A stretch of DNA of 64,000 nt, taken from assembly GCF_002632615.1 (NCBI RefSeq), contig NZ_NITZ01000002.1, positions 87,182-151,181 on the forward strand, read 5' to 3'. A program made the translations under genes and the position numbers. The notes below the pieces were generated by a model that did not search any database, was not told the origin of the DNA, and saw nothing but the letters and a program-made list of their open reading frames with translations. This stretch comes from Xenorhabdus miraniensis. Its GTDB lineage: Bacteria > Pseudomonadota > Gammaproteobacteria > Enterobacterales > Enterobacteriaceae. Each line of letters opens with the position of its first letter. The stretch's first letter is position 1. Positions 8,467 through 16,754 of this stretch are shown piece after piece.

Positions 8467-9015
8467 TCACGGTGAGTTGTTCAATTTGATATCCATGACG
8501 GTTTCAAACGCGCCACTTTTCAAGAATCGCTGTTTATCAGGTGTGACATGGATCGTCTGACTAACAGGCAGGATGGGGATACCTGAACCTAAAAATACCG
8601 GAACCGTGGTAATAAACAGTTGCTGTAACTCCCCGGCATCAGCAAAACTGGCGGCGGTTTTGCCTCCTCCAATTATCCAAACATCTTTGCCTTTGGCGGT
8701 ATTTCTTGCGCTGGTGGCAATATTTTTGGGGCTGTCTTGAGTGACAACGGCATTAATGCCAGCAGGAATAGTTAAATTTCTTGAGGAGAGGATAAAAGAA
8801 GGAATATTTTTATAAGGCCATTCTCCTGAGGTATTTTTCAGAATCCACTCATAGGTTCCTGATCCCATAATGGCGGCACCGATATCTTGATAAAAATCAT
8901 CATAAGGTGTGGCATCATCACCCGGCGAACAAGTGTATAACCAATCTAATTTATGGTCTGCCGTAGCAATATAACCATCCATTGAGGCGGCGACATAATA
9001 GACGAGTCTTGACAT
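8467..9015 (-). CDS. RibD C-terminal / dihydrofolate-reductase-like oxidoreductase
   Basis: 182 residues of the DHFR-like fold found in RibD C-terminal reductases and YyaP/YwjB-type proteins. Visible landmarks are the N-terminal strand with substrate loop (VYYVAASMDGYIATADHKLDWL), the loop with IMGSGTYEW, and the NADP-binding DVWIIGGGKTAASFADAGELQQLFITTVPVFLGSGIP. No deaminase domain is present, so it is not riboflavin RibD itself. It begins 16 bases downstream of a 22-bp near-perfect palindrome. It lies 15 bases upstream of the BglG-type gene on the same strand, but the functional link is unclear. Substrate unknown. Confidence 0.75.
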   Translation of the reverse strand: MSRLVYYVAASMDGYIATADHKLDWLYTCSPGDDATPYDDFYQDIGAAIMGSGTYEWILKNTSGEWPYKNIPSFILSSRNLTIPAGINAVVTQDSPKNIATSARNTAKGKDVWIIGGGKTAASFADAGELQQLFITTVPVFLGSGIPILPVSQTIHVTPDKQRFLKSGAFETVMDIKLNNSP

Positions 9016-9030
9016 GGCTTTTCCTTATTT

Positions 9031-9052
9031 TTATACGTACCGGTACTTATAA
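9031..9052. promoter_or_regulatory. 22-bp near-perfect palindrome, candidate operator
   Basis: The left half TTATACGTACC and right half GGTACTTATAA are inverse copies with one mismatch. It lies 16 bases upstream of the reductase ATG at 9015, where a repressor would block the promoter. No dedicated regulator gene adjoins it. Confidence 0.5.
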
Positions 9053-9190
9053 ATCAGAGGGAATTGTGATGTCTGACCGGATAAATAGTAGCGATAAATA
9101 AACTAACTACCCTATCAGGCGAGTAAAAAAGGGATTAGTCTTTTTGAGCGATTTTGATCAAAAATATAACAAAAATCATTTAGTCAAACG

Positions 9191-9210
9191 GGTGGGACCG
9201 CGGTCCCACC
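9191..9210. other. 20-bp perfect palindrome downstream of paaX
   Basis: GGTGGGACCGCGGTCCCACC is a perfect, very GC-rich palindrome in an AT-rich gap, 54 bases past the paaX stop. It could form a strong hairpin that ends paaX transcription, although the next bases on the minus strand (CGTTTGAC) are not a classical T-run. Confidence 0.6.
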
Positions 9211-9264
9211 ACTGGATTTCCAGCAGTAAGACAATATTTACCGCGTGCTACCCGTTCCTGATAT

Positions 9265-10188
9265 TTATGGCGATTCACCAAAACGTCGATAATACGCCGC
9301 AGCGGGTTGAGGTAATTGACCAATGGTAGTTTCGCAGCGTTCGCTGACGTAACGCGTTGCAGCAAGGTTAATGTGCTGATAGATATTGATACATAAGTGG
9401 CGGGCTATTTGTCCTTCCCATTGCGTGGGCAGCAGAGCATCCGGCAGCAGGGGATCACGCAGTACGACACGGCGGTAAAAGTGGATCAGCAGCAGGCGTA
9501 ACTGAAAGCAGCGCTCTGGCGTCAGATCGTCTTGATGGCAATCCCGCAGTAGTGCCATCAAGGGGCGGAAGGAGACGATAAATTCGTGATAGTGCTGCGA
9601 TACCTGTTCCAGTGACCAACTTACCGTTACCCGCTCTTTCAGACTCTGTTCTGAACGTGGGTAAGGATAATCGGCACGAAAATAGATAACGGAATCACTG
9701 GCGTTGAGTTCATGCAAAAGTGCGGGAATATCACTTTGGGCACTGCTTGGCGCAGCCATCAGCGTACTGTTAAGTTGGCCGAATCCAAGCCAGCTTAACT
9801 CTTTTTTCAGGCGGGTTCGTTCTTCTTTGGTTGTACCTTCCAGCAACAGCAGGTCCCATTTGCCATCCCATTCCGGCTGTCCACTGAGATAGATTTTGCT
9901 TTCTGCATGGCGAAATTGATTCATGCCACGCTCGGTGATGCGGTAATAACTGCGTCGCCCCAATTTTTCTACCGTAAGCCATCCCTCTTTTTGCAGGCGA
10001 AACACGGACGTCCGCACGAAACGGTCACTGAATCCCATCGGCTCCAGCAGGAGGCTCAGGCTGCCAAGCCAGACTTCACCACCACGGTGGCTGAGAGCAT
10101 CGCCATACAGCGAAATGATCAGAGACGTTCCGCTGATAGGTTGGGCATCAAGAGCATGCTGAATAAAGTCGTCGAGTTTATGTGCCAT
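9265..10188 (-). CDS. paaX: PaaX, phenylacetyl-CoA-responsive repressor
   Basis: 307 residues, close to the 316 of E. coli PaaX. The N-terminal winged helix is clear (SLLLEPMGFSDRFVRTSVFRLQKEGWLTVEKLGRRSYYRITERG, about residues 40-90), followed by the PaaX effector region with RADYPYPR and a basic C-terminal segment. The ATG at 10188 has GGA 5 bases upstream; a TTG seven codons earlier is less likely. PaaX represses the paa genes until phenylacetyl-CoA binds it. It follows paaK on the same strand with a 115-base gap that holds a TGATTC core (10285-10290), so it may have its own promoter. The acetyltransferase-like PaaY usually encoded next is absent. Confidence 0.93.
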   Translation of the reverse strand: MAHKLDDFIQHALDAQPISGTSLIISLYGDALSHRGGEVWLGSLSLLLEPMGFSDRFVRTSVFRLQKEGWLTVEKLGRRSYYRITERGMNQFRHAESKIYLSGQPEWDGKWDLLLLEGTTKEERTRLKKELSWLGFGQLNSTLMAAPSSAQSDIPALLHELNASDSVIYFRADYPYPRSEQSLKERVTVSWSLEQVSQHYHEFIVSFRPLMALLRDCHQDDLTPERCFQLRLLLIHFYRRVVLRDPLLPDALLPTQWEGQIARHLCINIYQHINLAATRYVSERCETTIGQLPQPAAAYYRRFGESP

Positions 10189-10303
10189 CTTCTTCCGTGT
10201 TCTGCGCAAAAGTGTGTCATGACATTAACATAACTGTATATACCTGTCGTCTTTCAGGTAAGCCACCGCGGTCTGGTATCACTTGATTCACGGTGGCAAA
10301 AAA

Positions 10304-11635
10304 TTATTCATGTGGACGATTGTCGATCACCCGTACAGCTTTTCCTTCTGAGCGTGGAATGACGCCACAATTAACGATGCTGACCTCGGTGTTCAGCCCT
10401 ACCATTGATTTAATGTGATGGCGAAGTTGGTTGCAAAGTGTACAACATTGTTCATGGTTTAACAGATCAGGCTTTTTCAGTTCGACTTTGACTGACAGAC
10501 AGTCATGGTTACCTCTGCGGTTGACTTCTAATTGATAGTGCGGCGACAGTTCCTTAAAGCGGATGATCTGTTCTTCTATCTGTGAGGGGAAGACGTTAAT
10601 TCCGCGGATAATCAGCATGTCATCGGAACGCCCGGTGATCCTGTCCATGCGGCGCATATTACGTGCCGTGCCGGGTAATAAGCGTGTCAGATCGCGTGTG
10701 CGGTAACGGATAACCGGCATGGCTTCTCGGGTCAGGGTGGTGAGAATCAACTCGCCTGTTTTGCCCTCTGGCAGGATATTCAGGTTCTCCGGATCGATCA
10801 CTTCTGGATAGAAATGATCTTCCCAAATCGTGGAGCCATCGGCGTATTCCAGTGATTCCATCGCAACGCCCGGCCCCATGACTTCGGACAGGCCATAGAT
10901 GTCCAATGCTTTAATGCCCATGCGCGTTTCAATTTCAGTGCGCAGGGCTGCCGTCCACGGTTCCGCGCCGAAAATACCGACACGTAAGGAGCAGTTGCTG
11001 GCGTCTCCATCCATTCTTTTTTCCAGCTCATCCAGCAACGTCAGGCAGTAGGATGGCGTCATCATGAGGATGTCAGGTTTGAAATCCAGAATCAGTTGCG
11101 CTTGTTTTTCGGTATTGCCGCCGGACATCGGGATCACGGCTGCCCCCAATCTTTCAGCGCCGTAGTGTGCTCCTAATCCTCCCGTGAACAAGCCGTATCC
11201 GTAAGCGACGTGAACTTTGTCTTTGGCGCTCGCGCCTGCAAAACGCAGGCTGCGGGCGATGAGATTTGACCAATTATCGATATCCCGCTGGGTATAACCC
11301 ACCACGGTCGGGCGGCCTGTCGTACCTGATGAGGCATGGATACGTACAATCTCCTCCATGGGGACGGCAAAGGCACCAAAAGGGTAATGTTCCCGCAGAT
11401 CTTGTTTGGTGGTGTAGGGAAATTTGGCGATGTCCCCGAGCTGTTTGAAATCACCCGGATGGACACCTGCGGCATCAAATTTGTGGCGATACATGGGAAC
11501 GTTATTGTAGGCATGATTGAGCGTCCATTTTATCTGTTGAAATTGCCATGCCTGAATTTCATCTCGTGAAGCAAACTCCATCGGGTCCAAATCTTGCTCT
11601 TGAGACTTTTTTAGGTGTTGTTCGTTATTGCTCAT
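10304..11635 (-). CDS. paaK: PaaK, phenylacetate-CoA ligase
   Basis: 443 residues (E. coli 437) of the ANL adenylate-forming superfamily. The P-loop-like motif ASSGTTGRPTVVGYT, YGLSEVMGPG (aromatic-substrate/adenine region), YRTRDLTRL, and the C-terminal hinge with RSDDMLIIRGINVFPSQIEE are all intact. It activates phenylacetate to phenylacetyl-CoA with ATP, the first step of the pathway and the source of the PaaX inducer. AGGACAGG precedes the ATG at 11635 by about 7 bases. It is the last catabolic gene of the paaA-K run, separated from paaJ by 119 bases. Confidence 0.95.
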   Translation of the reverse strand: MSNNEQHLKKSQEQDLDPMEFASRDEIQAWQFQQIKWTLNHAYNNVPMYRHKFDAAGVHPGDFKQLGDIAKFPYTTKQDLREHYPFGAFAVPMEEIVRIHASSGTTGRPTVVGYTQRDIDNWSNLIARSLRFAGASAKDKVHVAYGYGLFTGGLGAHYGAERLGAAVIPMSGGNTEKQAQLILDFKPDILMMTPSYCLTLLDELEKRMDGDASNCSLRVGIFGAEPWTAALRTEIETRMGIKALDIYGLSEVMGPGVAMESLEYADGSTIWEDHFYPEVIDPENLNILPEGKTGELILTTLTREAMPVIRYRTRDLTRLLPGTARNMRRMDRITGRSDDMLIIRGINVFPSQIEEQIIRFKELSPHYQLEVNRRGNHDCLSVKVELKKPDLLNHEQCCTLCNQLRHHIKSMVGLNTEVSIVNCGVIPRSEGKAVRVIDNRPHE

Positions 11636-11754
11636 CGTTGCCTGTCCTTTTGTTGGTTTGTTTGTAACAGGTTGCTTCTGTCGTTATGCGCAGGTATTGA
11701 TCAAGTCAGATCGTCAGGAATTAAGAGCCTATTTCAGCCGGCTCTGAGTTGTTG

Positions 11755-12969
11755 CTATGAAATACGTTCAATAATCATGGCGATGCCTTGTCCTACGCCA
11801 ATGCACATGGTGCACAGGGCATAACGACCAGCACGCCGTTCCAGTTCAAGGGTCGCTGTCAGAGCGAGGCGGGCACCGCTCATGCCCAGCGGATGACCAA
11901 GTGCAATCGCACCGCCATTCGGGTTTACGTGTTCCGCGTCATCCGGTAACCCCAGTTGGCGCATTACGGCCAGTGACTGTGCAGCAAAGGCTTCGTTCAG
12001 TTCAATCACCGACATTTGATTCAAACTCAGGCCAGCAAGCGCCAGTACCTTGCGGGTGGCAGGCACTGGCCCGATCCCCATGATGCGCGGTTCAACGCCA
12101 CAGGTTGCCGTTGCGACGATACGCGCCCGTGGTGTCAGCCCTTGGTGTAATGCGGCGGTTTCTGAGGCGATGATGAGAGCGGCTGCGCCATCATTGAGAC
12201 CAGAAGCGTTACCCGCAGTGACTGTACCGCCAGTACGGAACGGGGCTTTGAGCCGTTGCAGTTGTTCCAACGTTGTCTCCGGTCGGGGGTGTTCATCTTG
12301 TGAGACAACCGTCGTGGTGCCTTTTTTGTGGGTTGAGGGCAGTGCGACGGAGATGATTTCCTCAGCCAGAATACCGGTTTGTTGTGCTTTGGCTGCGCGC
12401 TGTTGGCTGCGCAGGGCGAAGGCATCTTGATCGTCACGGCTGATTTGAAATTGGGCTGCGACGTTTTCTGCCGTTTCAGGCATGGAGTCGGTGCCAAATT
12501 GTTGCTGCATCAACGGATTGATAAAACGCCAGCCGAGGGTGGTATCAAAAATCTCAGCCTGGCGGCTGAATGCGCTGTCTGCCTTGCCCATCACGAAAGG
12601 CGCCCGGCTCATTGATTCTACGCCGCCAGCCAGCATCAGTTGGGCTTCATTGGCTTTGATACTGCGGGCAGCAAAAGCCAGCGCATCTAAACCAGAGCCA
12701 CACAGCCGATTGACTGTCGTGCCAGAGACGGAGCTCGATAACCCTGCCAGCAGCGCGGCCATACGTGCGACGTTGCGGTTATCTTCTCCTGCCTGATTGG
12801 CGCAGCCGAGGATCACATCATCAATTTGTTCCCGGTTCAGCGCAGGATAACGGGCCATCAATGCCTGTAGCGGCAGGGCCGCCAGATCATCCACCCGCAG
12901 GCTGGATAACGCACCGCCATAACGTCCGATGGGAGTACGGACACCATCACAGATAAACGCATGAGTCAT
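11755..12969 (-). CDS. paaJ: PaaJ, 3-oxoadipyl-CoA / 3-oxo-5,6-dehydrosuberyl-CoA thiolase
   Basis: 404 residues of the PcaF/PaaJ thiolase family. The nucleophile lies in NRLCGSGLDAL (Cys near residue 90). The C-terminal catalytic motifs are NPNGGAIALGHPLGMSGARL (His) and CTMCIGVGQGIAMIIER (Cys). PaaJ performs the two thiolytic steps that release acetyl-CoA and finally succinyl-CoA. The ATG overlaps the paaI stop in an ATGA junction (12966-12969), so translation is coupled. All active-site residues are present. Confidence 0.94.
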   Translation of the reverse strand: MTHAFICDGVRTPIGRYGGALSSLRVDDLAALPLQALMARYPALNREQIDDVILGCANQAGEDNRNVARMAALLAGLSSSVSGTTVNRLCGSGLDALAFAARSIKANEAQLMLAGGVESMSRAPFVMGKADSAFSRQAEIFDTTLGWRFINPLMQQQFGTDSMPETAENVAAQFQISRDDQDAFALRSQQRAAKAQQTGILAEEIISVALPSTHKKGTTTVVSQDEHPRPETTLEQLQRLKAPFRTGGTVTAGNASGLNDGAAALIIASETAALHQGLTPRARIVATATCGVEPRIMGIGPVPATRKVLALAGLSLNQMSVIELNEAFAAQSLAVMRQLGLPDDAEHVNPNGGAIALGHPLGMSGARLALTATLELERRAGRYALCTMCIGVGQGIAMIIERIS

Positions 12970-13475
12970 AATTGTTCCCCCTGACGGTTTTTCTGAGTGT
13001 TGTTGTTAAGAGGAGCGTTGTTAAGAGGATCGTTGTTAAGGGAATGGTCTGAAACATGACGACCGACGCGATGGGCGCGCCCGCGGAAAAGTGCCACGAC
13101 GTTGCCTGCCTGATTGGTAATTTCCACATCGTACAGGCCAGTCGTTTTACCTTGATGCTGAACGGAGGCGGTGGCCGTGAGTTGATCATCAACCAATACC
13201 GGACGGATAAAATCGATGCTGCCACTGGAGGCCACTGCTGCCAGCCCTTCACTGTTGCAGGCGTAGGCGAAAGCGGTATCTGCCAGACTGAACAGAATGC
13301 CTCCGTGACAACTTTGGTGGCCGTTGAGCATGCAGGGGATGATTTTCATGCTGAGCCGGGCGAACCCGACATCAATGTGCTCAATGTGCATTCCCATATT
13401 TTGGGCGCAAGCATCCTGAGCGTACATGGTTTCAACGTGGTGGCGCGCCTGTTGGCTTGCGGCATTATCTTGCAT
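12966..13475 (-). CDS. paaI: PaaI, hotdog-fold phenylacetyl-CoA-pathway thioesterase
   Basis: Hotdog thioesterase with the catalytic-loop motif NGHQSCHGGILFSLADTAFAYACN. PaaI hydrolyses dead-end acyl-CoA esters to rescue CoA during phenylacetate breakdown. Two starts compete. ATG 13481 sits directly against GGGG, while ATG 13475 is 5 bases from it and so is preferred, giving 169 residues. E. coli PaaI has 140. The excess is a C-terminal tail with LNNDP, LNNAP, LNNNT units encoded by a 15-bp tandem repeat. The tail lies beyond the fold and is probably tolerated rather than functional. The start lies inside the paaH 3' end. Confidence 0.92.
   Translation of the reverse strand: MQDNAASQQARHHVETMYAQDACAQNMGMHIEHIDVGFARLSMKIIPCMLNGHQSCHGGILFSLADTAFAYACNSEGLAAVASSGSIDFIRPVLVDDQLTATASVQHQGKTTGLYDVEITNQAGNVVALFRGRAHRVGRHVSDHSLNNDPLNNAPLNNNTQKNRQGEQL
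13002..13046 (-). repeat. 15-bp tandem repeat, three copies, in frame in paaI
   Basis: Three abutting 15-base units (plus strand GTTGTTAAGAGGAGC; the third differs at four to five positions) encode the L-N-N-x-x repeats of the PaaI C-terminus. Confidence 0.9.
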
Positions 13476-15093
13476 GGACATCCCCTTTCTTGTGGTTTTC
13501 AGCTTTTTGGCGAGTGAGTTGGGTATGTCCCGCTGCTAACTGGCGCAGCAGAGGGGCTGGGCGGTAACGGGGCTCCCCGTAGAATTTCTGTAAGTTTTCC
13601 AGCGTACTGAGAATATGTTTCCAGCCCAATTGCTCTCCCCATGCCAGTGGGCCAATCGGGTAATTGACGCCATAGCGCATTGCCAGATCGATATCTTCGG
13701 CGCTGGCAATACCTTTGTTGATGGCATCCAGCGCTTCGTTGCACAGCATGGCGACGGTACGCATTGTCAGCAGGCCGGGATAATCCGGCAGGAGGATCAC
13801 TTGCTTACCGATTGATTGCAGAAAGCCGATCACTTTTGCTGTTTGCTGGGGAGTATTCTGACAGGCGGTACTGAGGGTAATGATGGAAGCCGATTGGTGA
13901 TTGGCAGAAAGATCAAACTGCATCACCGGTACTCTGACTTCGTCAGCAATTTGCGAGCAGGTTCTCCCTTTGGTCAGCGCCAGGATAATGTCATCAACCT
14001 GTAACGTAGGAGAATGGAATCGGTCGCTTTTGCTTTCTTCGAAGAGGATCCCATATTGTTGTAGTTTGGGTTGTTGCAGCAGGGCAGCAAAATGGGGTAA
14101 AACAGCCCAGTTTCCTGTTGCTTTGAGCCGCACTGGCGGTTTTTGTTTGCTAGGTTGTTTCGGCTCTATTTTCGGCAGTGGCTGGCTCTCTTTTTTTCCG
14201 TTATTTCCCTTCAGGTCATTTCCTTTCACTTCATAAGAATAAAAACCGCGACCGCGCTTACGCCCCAGATGATCGGCATCCACCAGCTCTTTTTGTTGTA
14301 ACGAAGGTTGGAACCGGGAGTCACCGTGGAAAGCGTGGAACAGGGATTCAGTCACGGCGTAGTTAATGTCATGACCAATCAAATCCATCAGTTGTAGCGG
14401 CCCCATCGCAAAGCCGCCTGATTCTTTAATCACTGCATCCAGTGTGGCGGGAGCCGCAACCTGTTCTTCCAGTGCGCGCAGGGCTTCTGCATAGAAAGGG
14501 CGTGCGATGCGATTGACAATAAAACCCGGTGTAGAACGGCAGATCACAGGCTGCTTTTTCCAATGGATGACGAGATCCTTGAGGGTTGCCACAGTTTGAG
14601 GGGAAGTTTCCAGACCTTGTACGATTTCCACCAGTTTCATCAAGGGGGCAGGATTGAAAAAATGCAGCCCTGCCATACGCTGTGGCGCAGACAGAACACG
14701 GGCAATGGCGGTAATCGGCAATGACGAGGTGTTACTGGCAAATAGGGTTTGTGCTGAACAAAGGGATTCCAGTTGTTGGAATAAATGCTGTTTGGCTTCC
14801 AATTGCTCGACAATGGCTTCAATCACCAGCGTACAAGATGCCAGTGCTTGTAACGAATTCACTTGAGTGATGCGTTGTAACAAGGTTTCTGTTGTGTCAG
14901 CCTCTGCTTTGCCGGCTTCCACGCGTTGATGCAGGCGAGCGCGGAGGTTATCCAGTGCATGACCTGCCGCTTCACTATTTGCATCAAACAGCAGGACGGA
15001 ATGTCCTGCCTGAGCTGCGACCTGAGCAATGCCGATGCCCATGGTTCCCGCCCCAATGACGGCGATGGGGCCGTTAAGTAGAGGCGTGGTCAT
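13465..15093 (-). CDS. paaH: PaaH, 3-hydroxyadipyl-CoA dehydrogenase
   Basis: 542 residues against 475 in E. coli. The Rossmann motif is GAGTMGIGIAQVAAQAGHSVLLFD at residues about 13-37. Catalytic-region motifs are HFFNPAPLMKLVEIV and PGFIVNRIARPFYAEAL. A second, shorter 3HCDH domain follows (PGLLTMRTVAMLCNEALDAI and YGVNYPIGPLAWGEQLG). The extra length includes a charged linker near residues 285-330 (GNDLKGNNGKKES, then proline- and lysine-rich), part of it from a 15-bp repeat. The enzyme oxidises (3S)-hydroxyadipyl-CoA with NAD+. Its ribosome-binding AAGGGG lies inside the last codons of paaG. Confidence 0.93.
   Translation of the reverse strand: MTTPLLNGPIAVIGAGTMGIGIAQVAAQAGHSVLLFDANSEAAGHALDNLRARLHQRVEAGKAEADTTETLLQRITQVNSLQALASCTLVIEAIVEQLEAKQHLFQQLESLCSAQTLFASNTSSLPITAIARVLSAPQRMAGLHFFNPAPLMKLVEIVQGLETSPQTVATLKDLVIHWKKQPVICRSTPGFIVNRIARPFYAEALRALEEQVAAPATLDAVIKESGGFAMGPLQLMDLIGHDINYAVTESLFHAFHGDSRFQPSLQQKELVDADHLGRKRGRGFYSYEVKGNDLKGNNGKKESQPLPKIEPKQPSKQKPPVRLKATGNWAVLPHFAALLQQPKLQQYGILFEESKSDRFHSPTLQVDDIILALTKGRTCSQIADEVRVPVMQFDLSANHQSASIITLSTACQNTPQQTAKVIGFLQSIGKQVILLPDYPGLLTMRTVAMLCNEALDAINKGIASAEDIDLAMRYGVNYPIGPLAWGEQLGWKHILSTLENLQKFYGEPRYRPAPLLRQLAAGHTQLTRQKAENHKKGDVHAR
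14201..14230 (-). repeat. 15-bp tandem repeat, two degenerate copies, in the paaH linker
   Basis: TTATTTCCCTTCAGG at 14201-14215 and the related next 15 bases encode the VKGND and LKGNN units of the extra linker in PaaH. Confidence 0.55.
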
Positions 15094-15095
15094 GA

Positions 15096-15893
15096 TTATT
15101 TCCCCTTGAATACCGGTTGGCGTTTTTCAATGAACGCACTGATGCCTTCACGAAAATCTTCGCTGTGCCCGCATTGACGTTGTAAGTCGCGTTCGAGGTC
15201 AAGGTGCTGTTCCAGTGTATTGCCGGCGGCGGCATAAGTGGCTTGTTTGATGCAGCCAAGCGCGACGGTAGGTTGGGTTGCCAGATGTTCAGCCATCGCC
15301 TGCGTTTTCTGGGCCAACTCTTCTGGTTCGACGACTTGCCAGATCATGCCCCATGCCAGAGCTTGTTCAGCGCTGATCTTCTCTCCCAATAATGCCATGC
15401 CCATTGCGCGGGCCTGCCCAATCTTATGGGGCAGGAACCAACTGCCACCAGAATCCGGTGTCAGGCCAATGCGGCAGAAAGCCTGAATGAAGCTGGCTGT
15501 GCGGGAAGCGATCACAATGTCACAAGCTAATGCAAGGGAAACACCCGCCCCGGCTGCTACACCATTGACGGCAGCGATAATGGGTTTGGGCAAAGCCGTC
15601 ATCCGCCGGATCAGCGGATTGTAGTAACGTTCAACGGACCGGCCCAGATCGGGTGTGCCGCCGTCAGAGATAATCGAGTTCCGATCATTTAAATCTTGCC
15701 CGGAACAGAAGCCGCGTCCGGCTCCGGTGAGCAGAACACAGCGTACGGATTCATCCTGTTCAGCAATATCCATCGCTTTGCTTAATTGCTGATGAAGTTC
15801 CTCGTTAAAGCTATTGAGGCATTCTGGACGGTTGAGTGTAATGCTAAGGACACCAGCTTTAATATCAGTGAGTACCATTGATATGTTTTCCAT
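15096..15893 (-). CDS. paaG: PaaG, ring-1,2-epoxyphenylacetyl-CoA isomerase
   Basis: 265 residues (E. coli 262), crotonase fold. Oxyanion-hole regions are TGAGRGFCSGQDLNDRN and NGVAAGAGVSLALACD. The Asp needed for isomerase action is expected in the GLTPDSGGSW stretch, where Asp is present. It converts the ring epoxide to the seven-membered oxepin-CoA. The start at 15893 (MENISMVLTD) has AAGGG about 10 bases upstream; a second Met at codon 6 would also fit. It lies 3 bases after the paaF stop. Confidence 0.93.
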   Translation of the reverse strand: MENISMVLTDIKAGVLSITLNRPECLNSFNEELHQQLSKAMDIAEQDESVRCVLLTGAGRGFCSGQDLNDRNSIISDGGTPDLGRSVERYYNPLIRRMTALPKPIIAAVNGVAAGAGVSLALACDIVIASRTASFIQAFCRIGLTPDSGGSWFLPHKIGQARAMGMALLGEKISAEQALAWGMIWQVVEPEELAQKTQAMAEHLATQPTVALGCIKQATYAAAGNTLEQHLDLERDLQRQCGHSEDFREGISAFIEKRQPVFKGK

Positions 15894-15896
15894 CGA

Positions 15897-16670
15897 TCAG
15901 AACCCTTTGAATGTTGGTTTACGTTTTTCCAGAAAGGCGGCGATGCCTTCCTGACGATCGGTTGTACCTGCCAGAGCGACAAACTGCTGGCGCTCGGAAA
16001 TCAGTCCTTGTGACAGGCTTGTTTCTTGTGCGGTTTTGAGAGCGGCTTTGGCGGCCCGCAATGCCAGCGGCGAAAATTCACTGATGCGTTGTGCAATTTG
16101 CTCCGCACGTTCCAGCGTCGTGAGGTCAGGACAAACTTCGCCGACCAGCCCCGATTCCCGTGCACGGTAGGCATCGATAGATTCACCCGTTAATATCATC
16201 TGGTAAGCCAGTGCCTTGCCAACGCTGCGGATGAGCCGCTGCGTCCCCCCTGCTCCCGGCATCAGCCCCAAGGTGATTTCTGGCAGACCGAAACGCGCAT
16301 TTTCTCCACAAATCACCAAATCACAGGCCAATGCCAGTTCGCAGCCAGCGCCAAGGGCATAACCGTTTACGGCAGCAATCATCGGCTTGTTAATGTTATT
16401 CAAGCGTTGCCAGAGCTGTGGACGGCGATCTGTCATGGCTGAAGCAACGGTCTGTTGTTGCAGTTCTTTCAAATCGGCACCGGCCGCGAAACAGCGCGAT
16501 GAACCTGTAATGACAATAGCTCCCGTTCCGCTATCTGAATCCGCCAGTTCTAATTGCTGTACGAGTTGTTCCAGACAGTCATTGCTCAGGGCATTACGCA
16601 CTTCCGGCCGGTTGAGGGTCAGCGTGCGTACTCTTTGTTGTTGGTGACATAAAATCCATTCATGATTCAT
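15897..16670 (-). CDS. paaF: PaaF, 2,3-dehydroadipyl-CoA hydratase
   Basis: 257 residues (E. coli 255) of the enoyl-CoA hydratase family. The two catalytic glutamates of hydratases are expected in ALACDLVICGENARFGLPEITLGLMPGAGGTQRL, where Glu is present in both GCELAL and GLPEIT. The CoA-binding segment AAGADLKEL is intact. It hydrates 2,3-dehydroadipyl-CoA. GAGGAG lies 10 bases before the ATG at 16670. Confidence 0.93.
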   Translation of the reverse strand: MNHEWILCHQQQRVRTLTLNRPEVRNALSNDCLEQLVQQLELADSDSGTGAIVITGSSRCFAAGADLKELQQQTVASAMTDRRPQLWQRLNNINKPMIAAVNGYALGAGCELALACDLVICGENARFGLPEITLGLMPGAGGTQRLIRSVGKALAYQMILTGESIDAYRARESGLVGEVCPDLTTLERAEQIAQRISEFSPLALRAAKAALKTAQETSLSQGLISERQQFVALAGTTDRQEGIAAFLEKRKPTFKGF

Positions 16671-16712
16671 GGTCGGTCGCTCCTCATTCCTGATTTTTTA
16701 TGTATGCAGGTA

Positions 16713-16754
16713 TTCAGACGTCAAAATCGACTGTTCAGACGTCAAAATCGACAA
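16713..16754 (-). repeat. 21-bp tandem duplication across the paaE stop codon
   Basis: Two abutting 21-base units share TTCAGACGTCAAAATCGAC. The copy at 16734-16754 contains the end of paaE including its TGA stop; the other copy lies directly downstream and repeats the stop. Confidence 0.9.
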
